Positions 24,948 to 33,249 of a stretch of DNA of 64,000 nt are shown here, piece by piece (the stretch's first letter is position 1; each line of letters begins with the position of its first letter). The notes under the pieces were generated by a model. It searched no databases. It was given only the letters and a program-made list of their open reading frames with translations, and was not told the origin of the DNA. The stretch covers positions 682,001 through 746,000 of the forward strand of contig NZ_CP076853.1 of NCBI RefSeq assembly GCF_018987265.1. The letters run 5' to 3'. Position numbers and translations under genes: made by a program. This DNA is from Rhizobium sp. WYJ-E13. GTDB lineage: Bacteria; Pseudomonadota; Alphaproteobacteria; Rhizobiales; Rhizobiaceae.

Positions 24948-25279
24948 TAATGGACTATATGCTTGCTGTCATCACCGCTGTGCTGCTGCTGGCAGGCGCC
25001 TTCTTCGCGCTGGCGGCAGCGATCGGTATCGTGCGCTTGCCGGATCTCTACACGCGCATGCATGCTGCCTCCAAAGCCGGCACGGTCGGTTCCGGCTTAT
25101 TGTTGCTCGGCGCCGGGCTTTACTCAGGCGAACTTGCCGTACTTGCCAGAGCGCTGGCCGGTTTCCTCTTTTTCATCCTGACGGCGCCTATTTCTGCACA
25201 CCTTCTTGCGAGAGCTTCGCATAAAACTGGGCATTTCCCAGCACGTATCTCAATACGTGACGATATGCGAATGCGCTGA
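24944..25279 (+). CDS. mrpG: Mrp antiporter subunit G
   Basis: 111 residues, three membrane helices. [33 protein letters not shown] is the MrpG/MnhG signature and [20 protein letters not shown] closes the family core. The start overlaps mrpF by four bases. It is the last gene of the mrpABCDEFG operon; no clear terminator is seen before the AT-rich mucR leader region. Confidence 0.94.
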   Translation: MIMDYMLAVITAVLLLAGAFFALAAAIGIVRLPDLYTRMHAASKAGTVGSGLLLLGAGLYSGELAVLARALAGFLFFILTAPISAHLLARASHKTGHFPARISIRDDMRMR

Positions 25280-25717
25280 GAGTGAGGGCTATTCAGAATT
25301 TTAAGCTAATTTACGCAAACTTATGCACTGGAAGCACGAGTAAAGCTTGCTGACCTACTGACCAATTCTTTGTGATGGATTTTTTTTCTAGGAAAATCGT
25401 AATTAATAATTGGCCTTTTCGGAAAACGATGCTATTTGAAAACTCAAGTAGAGTTCTGATTGTGAATTAGAATCGTACTGCTTCCAAGTCCATTAGCCTT
25501 GACTGCCAATGTCTAACTGGGTGACGGCCTGGAAGAATACGTAGTAGCTCACCTTCAGGCAGTATTGGCGCAGAGAACGGTCTTCGGAATCTAGGGGTGG
25601 ATTTCCGGTTTTTCGAAACAAAGGCTGCAACCTGCTCTTTTGCTGTTTCGCTCTACGAAGAGGGTTCTTCGTCTTTTGGGCGAAGGACCGTTTGAGCATG
25701 CTAACAGGAGAAAGAAT
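25280..25717 (+). promoter_or_regulatory. long AT-rich mucR upstream region
   Basis: The 438 bases between mrpG and mucR carry no supported gene. The first half is unusually AT-rich for the window, with an imperfect palindrome TTCTGATT-GTG-AATTAGAA (about 25453-25471) and an AT-only run near 25400. Nearer the gene, CGAAGA-GGGT-TCTTCG (25656-25671) forms a hairpin followed by TCTTTTGGG. MucR/Ros proteins bind AT-rich, degenerate palindromes and repress their own genes, which would fit here. Confidence 0.5.
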
Positions 25718-26149
25718 ATGACGGATATGGCGACCGGCAATGCGCCGGAGCTGCTTGTGGAACTGACGGCCGATATCGTCGCGGCCTATGTCAGCAACCA
25801 CGTTGTCCCGGTCAGCGACCTGGCCAATCTGATTTCCGACGTACACTCGGCATTGAGCAACACATCCGTACCGCAGCCGGTGGCAGCGGTCGTCGAAAAG
25901 CAGAAGCCCGCAGTCTCTGTCCGCAAGTCCGTACAGGACGAGCAGATTACGTGCCTGGAATGCGGCGGTAACTTCAAGTCCCTGAAGCGTCACCTGATGA
26001 CGCATCATAATCTCGCGCCGGAAGAATATCGCGAGAAATGGGACCTGCCTGCCGATTACCCGATGGTAGCCCCGGCCTATGCCGAAGCGCGCTCGCGCCT
26101 CGCAAAGGAAATGGGCCTGGGACAGCGCCGCAAGCGCGGCCGGGGCTGA
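25718..26149 (+). CDS. mucR: MucR/Ros family zinc-finger transcriptional regulator
   Basis: 143 residues, the usual length for MucR, RosR and Ros. The ATG has AGGAG at good spacing. The N-terminal half ([20 protein letters not shown]) is the oligomerisation region; the C-terminal prokaryotic Cys2His2 finger is [19 protein letters not shown], followed by [28 protein letters not shown] and a basic tail. In rhizobia this protein is a global silencer controlling exopolysaccharide, motility and symbiosis genes, and it represses itself. The gene is monocistronic with a strong terminator. Confidence 0.95.
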   Translation: MTDMATGNAPELLVELTADIVAAYVSNHVVPVSDLANLISDVHSALSNTSVPQPVAAVVEKQKPAVSVRKSVQDEQITCLECGGNFKSLKRHLMTHHNLAPEEYREKWDLPADYPMVAPAYAEARSRLAKEMGLGQRRKRGRG

Positions 26150-26178
26150 GGCCTCTCCCTCCGCTGGACGATACGAAG

Positions 26179-26204
26179 AGCCGGGCCTGGTGCCCGGCTT
26201 TTTT
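26179..26204 (+). terminator. Rho-independent terminator of mucR
   Basis: AGCCGGGC (26179-26186) and GCCCGGCT (26192-26199) form a perfect 8-bp stem with a 5-base loop, followed by a run of T to 26204. It lies 30 bases after the mucR stop. Confidence 0.92.
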
Positions 26205-26319
26205 GTATTCGCGTTTCGAAGGTGGCGCTCGTCTTCGAATGACTTTCGGCCATTGTCATTTATCTTCAAAAAAACACGACAAAAATGTCGGCCTTGCAAC
26301 AGCCCATCCGTCTCTAGAT

Positions 26320-26361
26320 CAATTCCAGCAAAAGCGCTTGAGCGTTTTGCGTTCGGAATTG
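26320..26361. repeat. palindromic intergenic repeat-like element
   Basis: CAATTCC (26320-26326) pairs with GGAATTG (26355-26361); inside, GCAAAA (26328-26333) pairs with TTTTGC (26345-26350) and CGC with GCG around TTGA. From memory this resembles another short repeat scattered between Rhizobium genes. It lies just upstream of the YCII gene. The rest of 26205-26420 shows nothing I can name. Confidence 0.5.
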
Positions 26362-26420
26362 CATGAAAAGATTGAGGAAAGGCGGGCGCTCACGCCGCCG
26401 CAATAAGAGGAGAAGAGACA

Positions 26421-26846
26421 ATGCGCGTAATGGTTATCGTCAAGGCGACTGCGGACAGCGAAGCGGGTGTCATGCCCTCGACCGAGCTTCTGGCCGCCAT
26501 GGGCAAATATAACGAGGATCTCGTGAATGCCGGCATCATGCTGGCAGGCGAGGGCCTGCATCCTTCCTCCAAGGGTAAGCGCGTCGCCTTTGATGGTCCG
26601 AAGCGCCTGGTGATTGACGGTCCCTTCGCCGAGACCAAGGAATTGATCGCCGGTTACTGGCTGTGGCAGGTCAAGGACATGGATGAGGCGATCGAGTGGA
26701 TCAAGCGTTGCCCCAATCCGATGCCCGGCCCGAGCGAGATCGAGATCCGTCAGGTCTTTGAAGCCGCCGATTTCGGCGAGGCCTTCACGCCGGAGCTTGT
26801 CGAACAGGAAGAGCGCCTGCGCGAAAAGATGGCCGACGGCAAATGA
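26421..26846 (+). CDS. YCII-related (DGPF domain) protein
   Basis: 141 residues. MRVMVIVKATADSEAG at the start and the signature DGPFAETKELIAGYWLWQVKDMDEAIEWI in the middle define the DGPF group of the YCII superfamily. These small ferredoxin-like-fold proteins often accompany ECF sigma factors or act as putative isomerases or epimerases, but no sigma gene is next to it here. It stands alone with an upstream palindromic repeat and a hairpin downstream. Function unknown. Confidence 0.85.
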   Translation: MRVMVIVKATADSEAGVMPSTELLAAMGKYNEDLVNAGIMLAGEGLHPSSKGKRVAFDGPKRLVIDGPFAETKELIAGYWLWQVKDMDEAIEWIKRCPNPMPGPSEIEIRQVFEAADFGEAFTPELVEQEERLREKMADGK

Positions 26847-26868
26847 TTCGATCGGAAATACGATATCC

Positions 26869-26897
26869 AGCGTCCGGAGGTTTTTTCTCCGGGCGCT
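26869..26897 (+). terminator. hairpin after the YCII gene
   Basis: AGCGTCCGGAG and CTCCGGGCGCT form an 11-bp stem (one G-U pair) with a T-rich 7-base loop, 22 bases after the stop. There is no T-run after the stem, so termination is likely but not certain. Confidence 0.5.
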
Positions 26898-26953
26898 TAA
26901 CAGCACCCGTCACGATCCGCTCGTCCTGTGCTGAGCACGACTGATCATGCCAC

Positions 26954-27376
26954 TCAGGCGACAGCCCGCACGCGTGCTTCCTCGCGAATGCGATTGACCA
27001 TCGAGCGTAGCCCGTTAGAGCGTTGTGACGACAGATTCTCGGTCAGCCCAATCTTGGAGAAGATCTCGAAGGCATCCAGCGAAGCGATTTCGGACGCCGT
27101 CTTGCCGGAATAGGTGGCGAGCACGATGGCGACGAGGCCACGCACGATATGCGCATCGGAATCGCCTTCGAACGTCATGACGGGATTGTCCGGATTGCCT
27201 GATGTATGCGTCACCAGCCACACCTGGCTGGCGCAGCCCATCACCTTGTTCTCTGAGGTCTTCTTCTCCTCGGCCAGATCCGGCAGCGCCTTGCCGAGTT
27301 CGATGACATATCGGTAGCGGTCTTCCCAATCGTCCAGGAAGGAGAAGTCGTCGATGATCTGGTCGAGGGTTGCCAT
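26954..27376 (-). CDS. sufE: SufE family cysteine desulfuration protein
   Basis: 140 residues from ATG at 27376. The N-terminal QIIDDFSFLDDWEDRYRYVIELG, and the active-site Cys in ENKVMGCASQVWL, identify SufE. It takes persulfide sulfur from the desulfurase SufS and passes it to the SufBCD scaffold for iron-sulfur cluster assembly in the cytoplasm. The rest of the suf operon is not in the window, which is the common layout in Rhizobium where sufE sits apart. No partner gene is adjacent. Confidence 0.93.
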   Translation of the reverse strand: MATLDQIIDDFSFLDDWEDRYRYVIELGKALPDLAEEKKTSENKVMGCASQVWLVTHTSGNPDNPVMTFEGDSDAHIVRGLVAIVLATYSGKTASEIASLDAFEIFSKIGLTENLSSQRSNGLRSMVNRIREEARVRAVA

Positions 27377-27435
27377 AAGTGTCAGGCCTTTCACTGTTAC
27401 CTGATCATATAGGCGAAGCGACCGCAGAATTGAAC

Positions 27436-27477
27436 CGTTAAAAAGAAACGCCGTGAGGGATGGGCATCCTCACGGCG
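27436..27477 (-). terminator. Rho-independent terminator of the DUF5330 gene
   Basis: CGCCGTGAGG (27449-27458) pairs perfectly with CCTCACGGCG (27468-27477). On the minus strand the stem runs into a T-rich stretch, the complement of AAAAAGAAA at about 27440-27448. It lies about 110 bases after the stop of the gene it should serve. Confidence 0.75.
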
Positions 27478-27586
27478 CAGCATAGTGCTGAAATAAACAG
27501 GGCAGGCACGTCAGGCATGGGGCATCTCCGCGTCATGCGGACCACCGATGCAAGCTTGGGTGCGGGCGGATTGCCCGCGAAATTCG

Positions 27587-28123
27587 TCAGATGGTAGGCT
27601 TCGGCGTCGGCAGCGGGATCGTGCCGGCCGGAATGGTACCGGTCACGACCTGTTCAGCCGACGTGCCGTCTTCCACCGGCGGGCGGTAAGGCTGCGGCAT
27701 GTGCGGCATCGGCTGGCTGAGCGCAGCCTGGGCTTCGCGTACGGTATTGGTGACGGCCTCCGGCAGGGAAGGAGCGGCGAGCGCCACAGACGCCGGGGGC
27801 ACGGCCGACTTTGCGGAAGCCATGTTGGAATTATCGTCCTTGAACTGGCTGTCGAGCAGTTCGTAGGCGACACGAGCGCCTTCGCGAGCCCGGTAGCCGA
27901 GAGCCGTCAAGGTTTCGCCACCCTTGGTGCAGACCTCAGGCTTTTCGGCGCACATGCCGGTCAGATAGTCATAGGCGCCGCTTGCCGCCGTGAAAGCGTC
28001 GGAAAGCTGCAATTGTGTGTGGCCGGTATTGTCGGGGTTCTCCGAGCTGAAAACGGAAAGCACCACGAGCACAAGACCAAACCAGAATGATCCTTTGATC
28101 AGAAACCACATTGTCTTGCCCAT
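27587..28123 (-). CDS. DUF5330 domain protein, membrane-anchored
   Basis: 178 residues (ATG at 28123; an ATG four codons later is possible). One N-terminal membrane segment (WFLIKGSFWFGLVLVVLSVF) is followed by a periplasmic region with AFTAASGAYDYLTGMCAEKPEVC and a Pro-rich C-terminus. The first half matches DUF5330, a Rhizobiales family with a conserved Cys pair, of unknown function. It is monocistronic with its own terminator and shares a 410-base intergenic region with the divergent histidine kinase gene. Confidence 0.75.
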   Translation of the reverse strand: MGKTMWFLIKGSFWFGLVLVVLSVFSSENPDNTGHTQLQLSDAFTAASGAYDYLTGMCAEKPEVCTKGGETLTALGYRAREGARVAYELLDSQFKDDNSNMASAKSAVPPASVALAAPSLPEAVTNTVREAQAALSQPMPHMPQPYRPPVEDGTSAEQVVTGTIPAGTIPLPTPKPTI

Positions 28124-28533
28124 CCTGTTTTCCCGTCCGGTCTTGCTGCCGAATCGGGCCGGTTGTCCGGTGTGTTTTCACCCTACCGCCAAGTTGCGAA
28201 TGCAGCTTTTCGAAACTCGTCGGCATTTGCGGCAAATTTGTCTCGAATTTTAATCATCGCAATTTTCGGGGCATTTCAGTCGAATTCTAATGATCGCCGT
28301 TAAGCATGGTGGCAACTACGGCCCGCAATTGTTGGGCTTTTGGCCCGCCGCTCTGCCACAAGAGTTAACGCGATGCTGAAATATAAAGAAAATCCGTCGC
28401 TTACCTGCTATTAACCACAAAATTCAAAGAGCCGTGCGGATGGCCCAAAACGGGACTTTTGGCGTTTTTGGACTGTGGAGGGCGACTTTGCCTTATCCTT
28501 TCCTTAAGCCGCGGGGGCCTATTGTCCGGGGCA
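28124..28533. other. 410-base divergent intergenic region
   Basis: No gene is supported here. It should hold the promoters of the DUF5330 gene (minus) and the histidine kinase (plus). Several TTAA-containing sites occur (GTTAAG near 28299, GTTAAC near 28364, TTAACC near 28410), which recall CtrA half-sites, but none forms the full TTAA-N7-TTAA pair. An in-frame TTG start for the kinase at 28459 has no support. Confidence 0.5.
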
Positions 28534-30099
28534 ATGAAAGGCCTTTCGGGCAGGTATTGCGTGCGAGTATTGAGTGACATTGGCGGCCGGGCGACAGCCC
28601 TCGTGGACCGGGCAGCGGAAGGCTGGCTCTCCCGGACGAGCGGCGGCGAAGCTGTGCGCCAGAGCGAGCTCGCCATTCTGCGCCGCCTCGTCTTCCTGTC
28701 CTCCGCAGCCCTTGTCGCTGCTCCTCTCGGTCTCTCGCTCGTCACCAGCCCTGCTGTCGCGCTTCCGGCCGGCGTCGCCACCGTCTGCGCGGCCTTCCTG
28801 TTTTCCGCCGTCGGCAGCATCGCGCTTTCCCGCCAGGCGATCCCCCAGAACGCAGCAGCAGCCAGCGCCGACGATCTCTTCCTTGAAATGAGCCCCGGCC
28901 TCGTGCTCTTCCTCGATCCACACGGCAGCGTGACGACAGCGGGCGGTCGCGACAGCCGCGATTATCTTGCCTGGATGCGCGACCCGAAAGGCAGGGGCTT
29001 TTTCGAACAGGTTCATGTCTCCGACCGCATCCTTTTCCTGCAGGCGCTGGATGCCCTGCGCCAGGGCGAGGAAAAGGTAACCGTCGATGTCAGGCTGGAG
29101 CGTCCCTCCGTCTCGCGCGATCACCGTCAGTTCGCTTATCTGCGCATGGATATGACCGCGCGGCGGGATATGGACGGCATGCTTTCGGCCGTCATCGCCC
29201 AGTTGCATGATGTTTCGGTGGAGCAGCGGCTTCGCGCCGAGGCGCAGGCGCGTGTGGCCGATGCGGAATTGGCCAACGACGCCAAATCCCGCTTCCTTGC
29301 CGCCGTCAGCCATGAGTTGCGTACACCGTTGAACGCCATCCTCGGCTTCTCGGACATCCTGATCGGCGAATATTTCGGCAAGTTCGAAAACGACCGCCAG
29401 CGCGAATATGTCGGCCTGATCCGTGAATCCGGCGCGCATCTGCTTTCGGTCGTCAACACGATGCTGGACATGAGCAAGATCGAGGCGGGCCGTTACGAGT
29501 TGCTGCTCGAACCTTTCGATATCGGCGCATCGATCCGCTCCTGTGAATCGATGCTGACGTTGCAGGCCAAGAGCAAGGGCGTCACTCTGACGAACCGCAT
29601 CCAGCGGGGGATCGGCGAAGTGATGGCCGATCAGCGCGCACTGCAGCAGATCCTCATCAATCTCGTCGGCAACGCCGTGAAGTTCACCGAGGCCGGCGGC
29701 GTGGTCACCGTCGATGCGGCCATGCGCGACGGCATCCTCAAGCTGACAGTCAGCGATACCGGCATCGGCATTCCCGCCGACCGGCTGGCCACGCTTGGCC
29801 AACCTTTTGTCCAGATCCAGAATGATTATACCCGCCGATTCGAGGGCACGGGTCTTGGCCTCTCGCTGGTCAAGGGCCTTGTCGCCCTGCATGGCGGTCA
29901 TTTCGCCATTGCCAGCCAGCCGGGCGAGGGCACTATCATCACCATCGAGATCGCGGCTGATGGTTCCGGCGCCTGCACTGGCGAGGATACCGGCCGGACA
30001 GGGGCGGTCGAATTTCCGCCGCGGCTGAAGGGTGCGGTGGATACCGCAGAAGTGGAGGAGGGGCTCTTCGATGGCCGCGCGCAAGCGAAAATCGCCTAA
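28534..30099 (+). CDS. DivJ/PleC-type sensor histidine kinase
   Basis: About 521 residues from ATG 28534; a GTG nine codons later is an alternative. Two N-terminal membrane segments (about residues 55-105) are followed by a PAS-like domain, a dimerisation/phosphoacceptor box FLAAVSHELRTPLNAILGFSDIL, and an ATPase domain with QQILINLVGNAVKFTEAGG (N box), SDTGIGIP (G1) and FEGTGLGLSLVKG (G2). The H box is of the type found in the DivJ/PleC/PdhS kinases that act on DivK and PleD in the alphaproteobacterial cell cycle. Assignment to DivJ itself is probable but not proven. The stop overlaps the next gene by 29 bases. Confidence 0.9.
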   Translation: MKGLSGRYCVRVLSDIGGRATALVDRAAEGWLSRTSGGEAVRQSELAILRRLVFLSSAALVAAPLGLSLVTSPAVALPAGVATVCAAFLFSAVGSIALSRQAIPQNAAAASADDLFLEMSPGLVLFLDPHGSVTTAGGRDSRDYLAWMRDPKGRGFFEQVHVSDRILFLQALDALRQGEEKVTVDVRLERPSVSRDHRQFAYLRMDMTARRDMDGMLSAVIAQLHDVSVEQRLRAEAQARVADAELANDAKSRFLAAVSHELRTPLNAILGFSDILIGEYFGKFENDRQREYVGLIRESGAHLLSVVNTMLDMSKIEAGRYELLLEPFDIGASIRSCESMLTLQAKSKGVTLTNRIQRGIGEVMADQRALQQILINLVGNAVKFTEAGGVVTVDAAMRDGILKLTVSDTGIGIPADRLATLGQPFVQIQNDYTRRFEGTGLGLSLVKGLVALHGGHFAIASQPGEGTIITIEIAADGSGACTGEDTGRTGAVEFPPRLKGAVDTAEVEEGLFDGRAQAKIA

Positions 30100-31024
30100 G
30101 GGCAGGAAGGGGCGGCGGCAGCCGGGCCTTTTGATGACCGGTGCTGCGGCGCTCGGCGGCATCGGCCTGCAGGGTGCCACCGCGCTGGGCGGCCTCGGTC
30201 TTCAGAGCGCGGGCGCGCTCGGTGGCGTCATCGGCCGCAATCCCTCCGTTGCCGGCGGCACGATCGCCTTCGTCGTCATCTTCTCCTTCGTCGCCGCCAA
30301 TGCGCTCTGGTATCAGCCGGGTACGCACCCGCATCCGATCTTCCGCACCCGCGATCCGGGCGCGCCGAACGTTATGGGTTTCCGCCCGCAGCCCGAGCTG
30401 CAGGGCGATGTCACCACGTTCCGCATCGAGCGGCCGGACGATGCCGCCGCGACGACCGAGACCACGCCACCGCCTGCTGTGCCGGGCCAGCAGCCGAACC
30501 AGCTCGTCATGGATATCCAGAAAGAGCTGATCCGCCGCGGCCTCTATAATGGCAATCCCGATGGCGTTATCGGCCCGCGCACCAGTGCTGCCATCCTCTT
30601 CTTCGAAGAAACCGTCGGCATGGCACAGTCGGGCGATGCGACGCCGGACGTGCTCGCCGCTCTCAGGACCGATGCTGCCGGCCCCTCGACCATTCCCGCC
30701 GAAAAGCCGCGGGAGGACGTGACATCGAAGGCGACGGAGGAAGATCCGGTCGCAGCCGCCATCCGTAGCGCCGAAAAGACCGTCAAGACGGCTCCATCAG
30801 CGCCGAAACAGGTTCCCCTGTCAGGCATTTCCAACGTCGATCTGGTGCTGAAGATCCAGAAGGGCCTGACCAATATGGCCTATGCCAATGTCGGCGTCGA
30901 CGGGGTTGCCGGCGAACAGACCCGCGCTGCCATCCGTCATTTCCAGAAGCACTACAATTTGCCTGAGAATGGCGAGCCGAGCGAAGCCGTGCTGAAGAAG
31001 CTCAAGGAAATCGGCGCGCTCTGA
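30071..31024 (+). CDS. peptidoglycan-binding domain membrane protein
   Basis: 317 residues from the ATG behind GGAGGAGGGG, which lies inside the kinase gene. A very basic start (AARKRKSPKGRKGRRQ), a Gly/Ala-rich repeat (AALGGIGLQGATALGGLGLQ) and one membrane segment (about residues 60-80) precede two peptidoglycan-binding-1 domains (about 145-200 with IQKELIRRGLYNGNPDGVIG, and 258-315 with VDGVAGEQTRAAIRHFQKHY). It likely sits in the inner membrane with the domains touching the cell wall. Translational coupling with the kinase suggests a functional link between wall state and cell-cycle signalling; this is inference. Confidence 0.85.
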   Translation: MAARKRKSPKGRKGRRQPGLLMTGAAALGGIGLQGATALGGLGLQSAGALGGVIGRNPSVAGGTIAFVVIFSFVAANALWYQPGTHPHPIFRTRDPGAPNVMGFRPQPELQGDVTTFRIERPDDAAATTETTPPPAVPGQQPNQLVMDIQKELIRRGLYNGNPDGVIGPRTSAAILFFEETVGMAQSGDATPDVLAALRTDAAGPSTIPAEKPREDVTSKATEEDPVAAAIRSAEKTVKTAPSAPKQVPLSGISNVDLVLKIQKGLTNMAYANVGVDGVAGEQTRAAIRHFQKHYNLPENGEPSEAVLKKLKEIGAL

Positions 31025-31026
31025 GA

Positions 31027-32055
31027 TCAGCCCTGCCGCGGCAGGGCTGACGGCTGGTTCGCGAGCCGCATAGGCCGATAGTCCACCGTCGGCGCCCGGC
31101 CTTCCACATCGACCACTTCATCGATCGGTCCGATATTGATGGCCGCCGAGCTCCGGTAACGTTTCGGCGCAATGCCGGTCACCCGCTTGAAGGCGTTGGA
31201 GAAGGCGCTTTCGGACGTATAACCGAGTGACAGCGCCAGCGATGAGACGGGCATGGAGCCCTCACGCAGCGCCCGTTCGGCAAGGCGCATGCGCCATGCG
31301 GTCAGATAGGTCAGCGGCGCCACACCCGCGACAGTCTTGAAACGCAGCGCGAAGCTGGTGCGCGACATGCCGGCGGCCTTTGCCAGTTCCCCAAGCTGCC
31401 AGTCGCGTGCAGGGTCGGCATGCATTTGCCGCAGCGCCGGCGCGATCTTCTCATCGCCGAAAGCGCGCAGCCAGCCGACCGTCAGCGGCTCCGATGTCAT
31501 GATATGGGCGCGCAGGACCTGCACGAAGATGAGCTGCGAGAGCTGGGCCGAGGCAAGCAGCGCGCCCGGCTTGCCGGCGGCCATTTCCCGCACCAACTGA
31601 TCCAGCAGCCAGCGCAGCACGCCGGCTTCCGCAAGGGTCGCCCGCACGTGGATGACGGGCGGCAGCACATCGAGCAGCAGTGCCGTGCCGGTCGGGCCGA
31701 GCGCGATATGACCGCCGATATAGAGGAAATCCTCGCCCGCGCCGTGCCGTGCCATGCCATTGACCTTCTTCTCCTTGAAGGCCGTGACGGCATCGCTCGG
31801 CGTCAGCGCCAGATCGGTTGCCAGCACGAAGGAATGTTTGCCGTTCAACAGGATGACGTCGCCCGCTTCGAGCAGGATCGGCGCACTGCCATTATCAAGC
31901 GCCAGCCAGCAGCGGCCCGTGGCGACGGCGCTGATCTTGATGCGGTTCGGCTGCGGAAAGGCGAGCGCCCAAGGCCCGCCGGCAATCAGCCCGCCGGCCA
32001 TCAGGCAGCGGGCATCGAGCAGACTGAGCATTTCGGAGAGGGGATCACTGGTCAT
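31027..32055 (-). CDS. AraC family regulator with cupin-type sensor (copy 1)
   Basis: 342 residues from MTSDPLSEM; a start 13 codons upstream is open, but the chosen one aligns with the paralogue at 54.9 kb. The N-terminal half is an AraC-binding/cupin domain (RIKISAVATGRCWLALD, LEAGDVILL). The C-terminal half has two helix-turn-helices: WQLGELAKAAGMSRTSFALRF and PVSSLALSLGYTSESAFSNAFKRVTGIAPKRYR. It diverges from an SDR gene over 93 bases, so that gene is the likely target. The stop lies two bases from the stop of the convergent peptidoglycan-binding gene. Confidence 0.9.
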   Translation of the reverse strand: MTSDPLSEMLSLLDARCLMAGGLIAGGPWALAFPQPNRIKISAVATGRCWLALDNGSAPILLEAGDVILLNGKHSFVLATDLALTPSDAVTAFKEKKVNGMARHGAGEDFLYIGGHIALGPTGTALLLDVLPPVIHVRATLAEAGVLRWLLDQLVREMAAGKPGALLASAQLSQLIFVQVLRAHIMTSEPLTVGWLRAFGDEKIAPALRQMHADPARDWQLGELAKAAGMSRTSFALRFKTVAGVAPLTYLTAWRMRLAERALREGSMPVSSLALSLGYTSESAFSNAFKRVTGIAPKRYRSSAAINIGPIDEVVDVEGRAPTVDYRPMRLANQPSALPRQG

Positions 32056-32113
32056 CTTTGTACGATGGCGCAAGAAATCGGGATTTACAAGCATTCAGAA
32101 TCCCGGCCGCCAA

Positions 32114-32121
32114 GCATAGAT
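32114..32121 (+). promoter_or_regulatory. octamer shared by both AraC/SDR intergenic regions
   Basis: GCATAGAT occurs here, 28 bases before the SDR start, and again at 55886-55893 in the paralogous module, where little else of the spacer is alike. It resembles a -10 element or a half-site for the AraC regulator. The same spacer also holds AAATC-GG-GATTT (32075-32086). Confidence 0.35.
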
Positions 32122-32148
32122 GTTTGGCGAATAGAAAGGAGACATTTC

Positions 32149-33123
32149 ATGTCTACTCCTCAAGCTCCCATCGGTTCCCGCTTCGGCGCAGCGTCCACGG
32201 CGGAAGACGTGATTGCCGGCCATGATCTCTCCGGCAAGGTGGCAATCGTCACCGGCGGTTATGCCGGTCTCGGCCTCGAGACCGCCCGCGTGATGGCCGG
32301 CGCCGGCGCCAAGGTCATCGTGCCCGCCCGCAATATCGAGAAGGCGAGGGCCGCAGGTGAAAGTGTTCCCGGCCTGACATTTGCCTATATGGACCTGATG
32401 GATCCCAATTCGATCGACGATTTCGCCGATCGCTTCCTTGAAGACGGCGAGCCGCTGCATTTTCTCATCAACAACGCCGCCGTCATGGCCAACCCGCTGA
32501 CGCGCGACGGCCGCGGTTACGAATCCCAGTTCTCCACCAATCACCTCGGCCATTTCCAGCTCGCTGCCCGTCTCTGGCCGGCGCTGGTGCAGGCGGAGGG
32601 CGCTCGCGTCGTAGCCGTCTCCTCCCGCGGCCATGCCCGTGCCGGCATCGATTTCGACGACCCGATGTTCGAAGACCGCGAATACCAGCCCTATATCGCA
32701 TATGGCCAGTCGAAGACAGCAAATGCGCTTTTCGCCGTATCGCTGGACGCCTTGGGCGCAAGGCACGGCGTTCGCGCCTTCTCGCTGCATCCGGGCGGCA
32801 TCGTCACGACCGATCTCATCCGCCACCAGTCGCGCGGATATCTGCAGGCGAGCGGCTATGTGGATGCCGACGGCAATCCCGTCATCGATCCCGAAAACAA
32901 CAAGAAGACCATCGCCCAGGGAGCGGCAACCACCGTCTGGTGCGCCGTCAGCGATGAGCTGGAAGGCATGGGCGGCGTCTATTGCGAGAACTGTGATATC
33001 GCCAAGGCCGTGCCTGCCGACTCCGAGGAACTGCTCGGCGTGCGCCCTTGGGCGACCGATCCGGAACTTGCCGAACGTCTCTGGCAGGTGAGTGAAAGAC
33101 TGACGGGGCTCACGCAGAGCTGA
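32149..33123 (+). CDS. SDR family oxidoreductase (copy 1 of AraC/SDR module)
   Basis: 324 residues, ATG behind AAAGGAGA. The N-terminal block PIGSRFGAASTAEDVIAGHDLSGKVAIVTGG includes the TGGYAGLG nucleotide loop; NNAAVM and the catalytic YGQSKTANALF are present. It is related to retinol dehydrogenase/protochlorophyllide reductase-like SDRs. The protein aligns along its full length with the SDR at 55.9 kb, including C-terminal Cys residues in GGVYCENCDIA. Substrate unknown; control by the divergent AraC protein is likely. Confidence 0.9.
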   Translation: MSTPQAPIGSRFGAASTAEDVIAGHDLSGKVAIVTGGYAGLGLETARVMAGAGAKVIVPARNIEKARAAGESVPGLTFAYMDLMDPNSIDDFADRFLEDGEPLHFLINNAAVMANPLTRDGRGYESQFSTNHLGHFQLAARLWPALVQAEGARVVAVSSRGHARAGIDFDDPMFEDREYQPYIAYGQSKTANALFAVSLDALGARHGVRAFSLHPGGIVTTDLIRHQSRGYLQASGYVDADGNPVIDPENNKKTIAQGAATTVWCAVSDELEGMGGVYCENCDIAKAVPADSEELLGVRPWATDPELAERLWQVSERLTGLTQS

Positions 33124-33249
33124 GGCCATAGCCTCACACGCGGCGTCGGGGCAGGGCCTTTGCGACCTAAGTATAACCCTCGATATTCTTAGCCAATTGT
33201 TAACCATGTTGTTTGAAGCTTCCCTAATGTAGCTTGGGGGAGCTCGATC

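Noticed and set aside
28519..30180. A 553-codon minus-strand frame across the histidine kinase gene
   Set aside because: The plus-strand frame has complete kinase motifs; the antisense product matches nothing and its composition is that of reversed GC-rich coding sequence.
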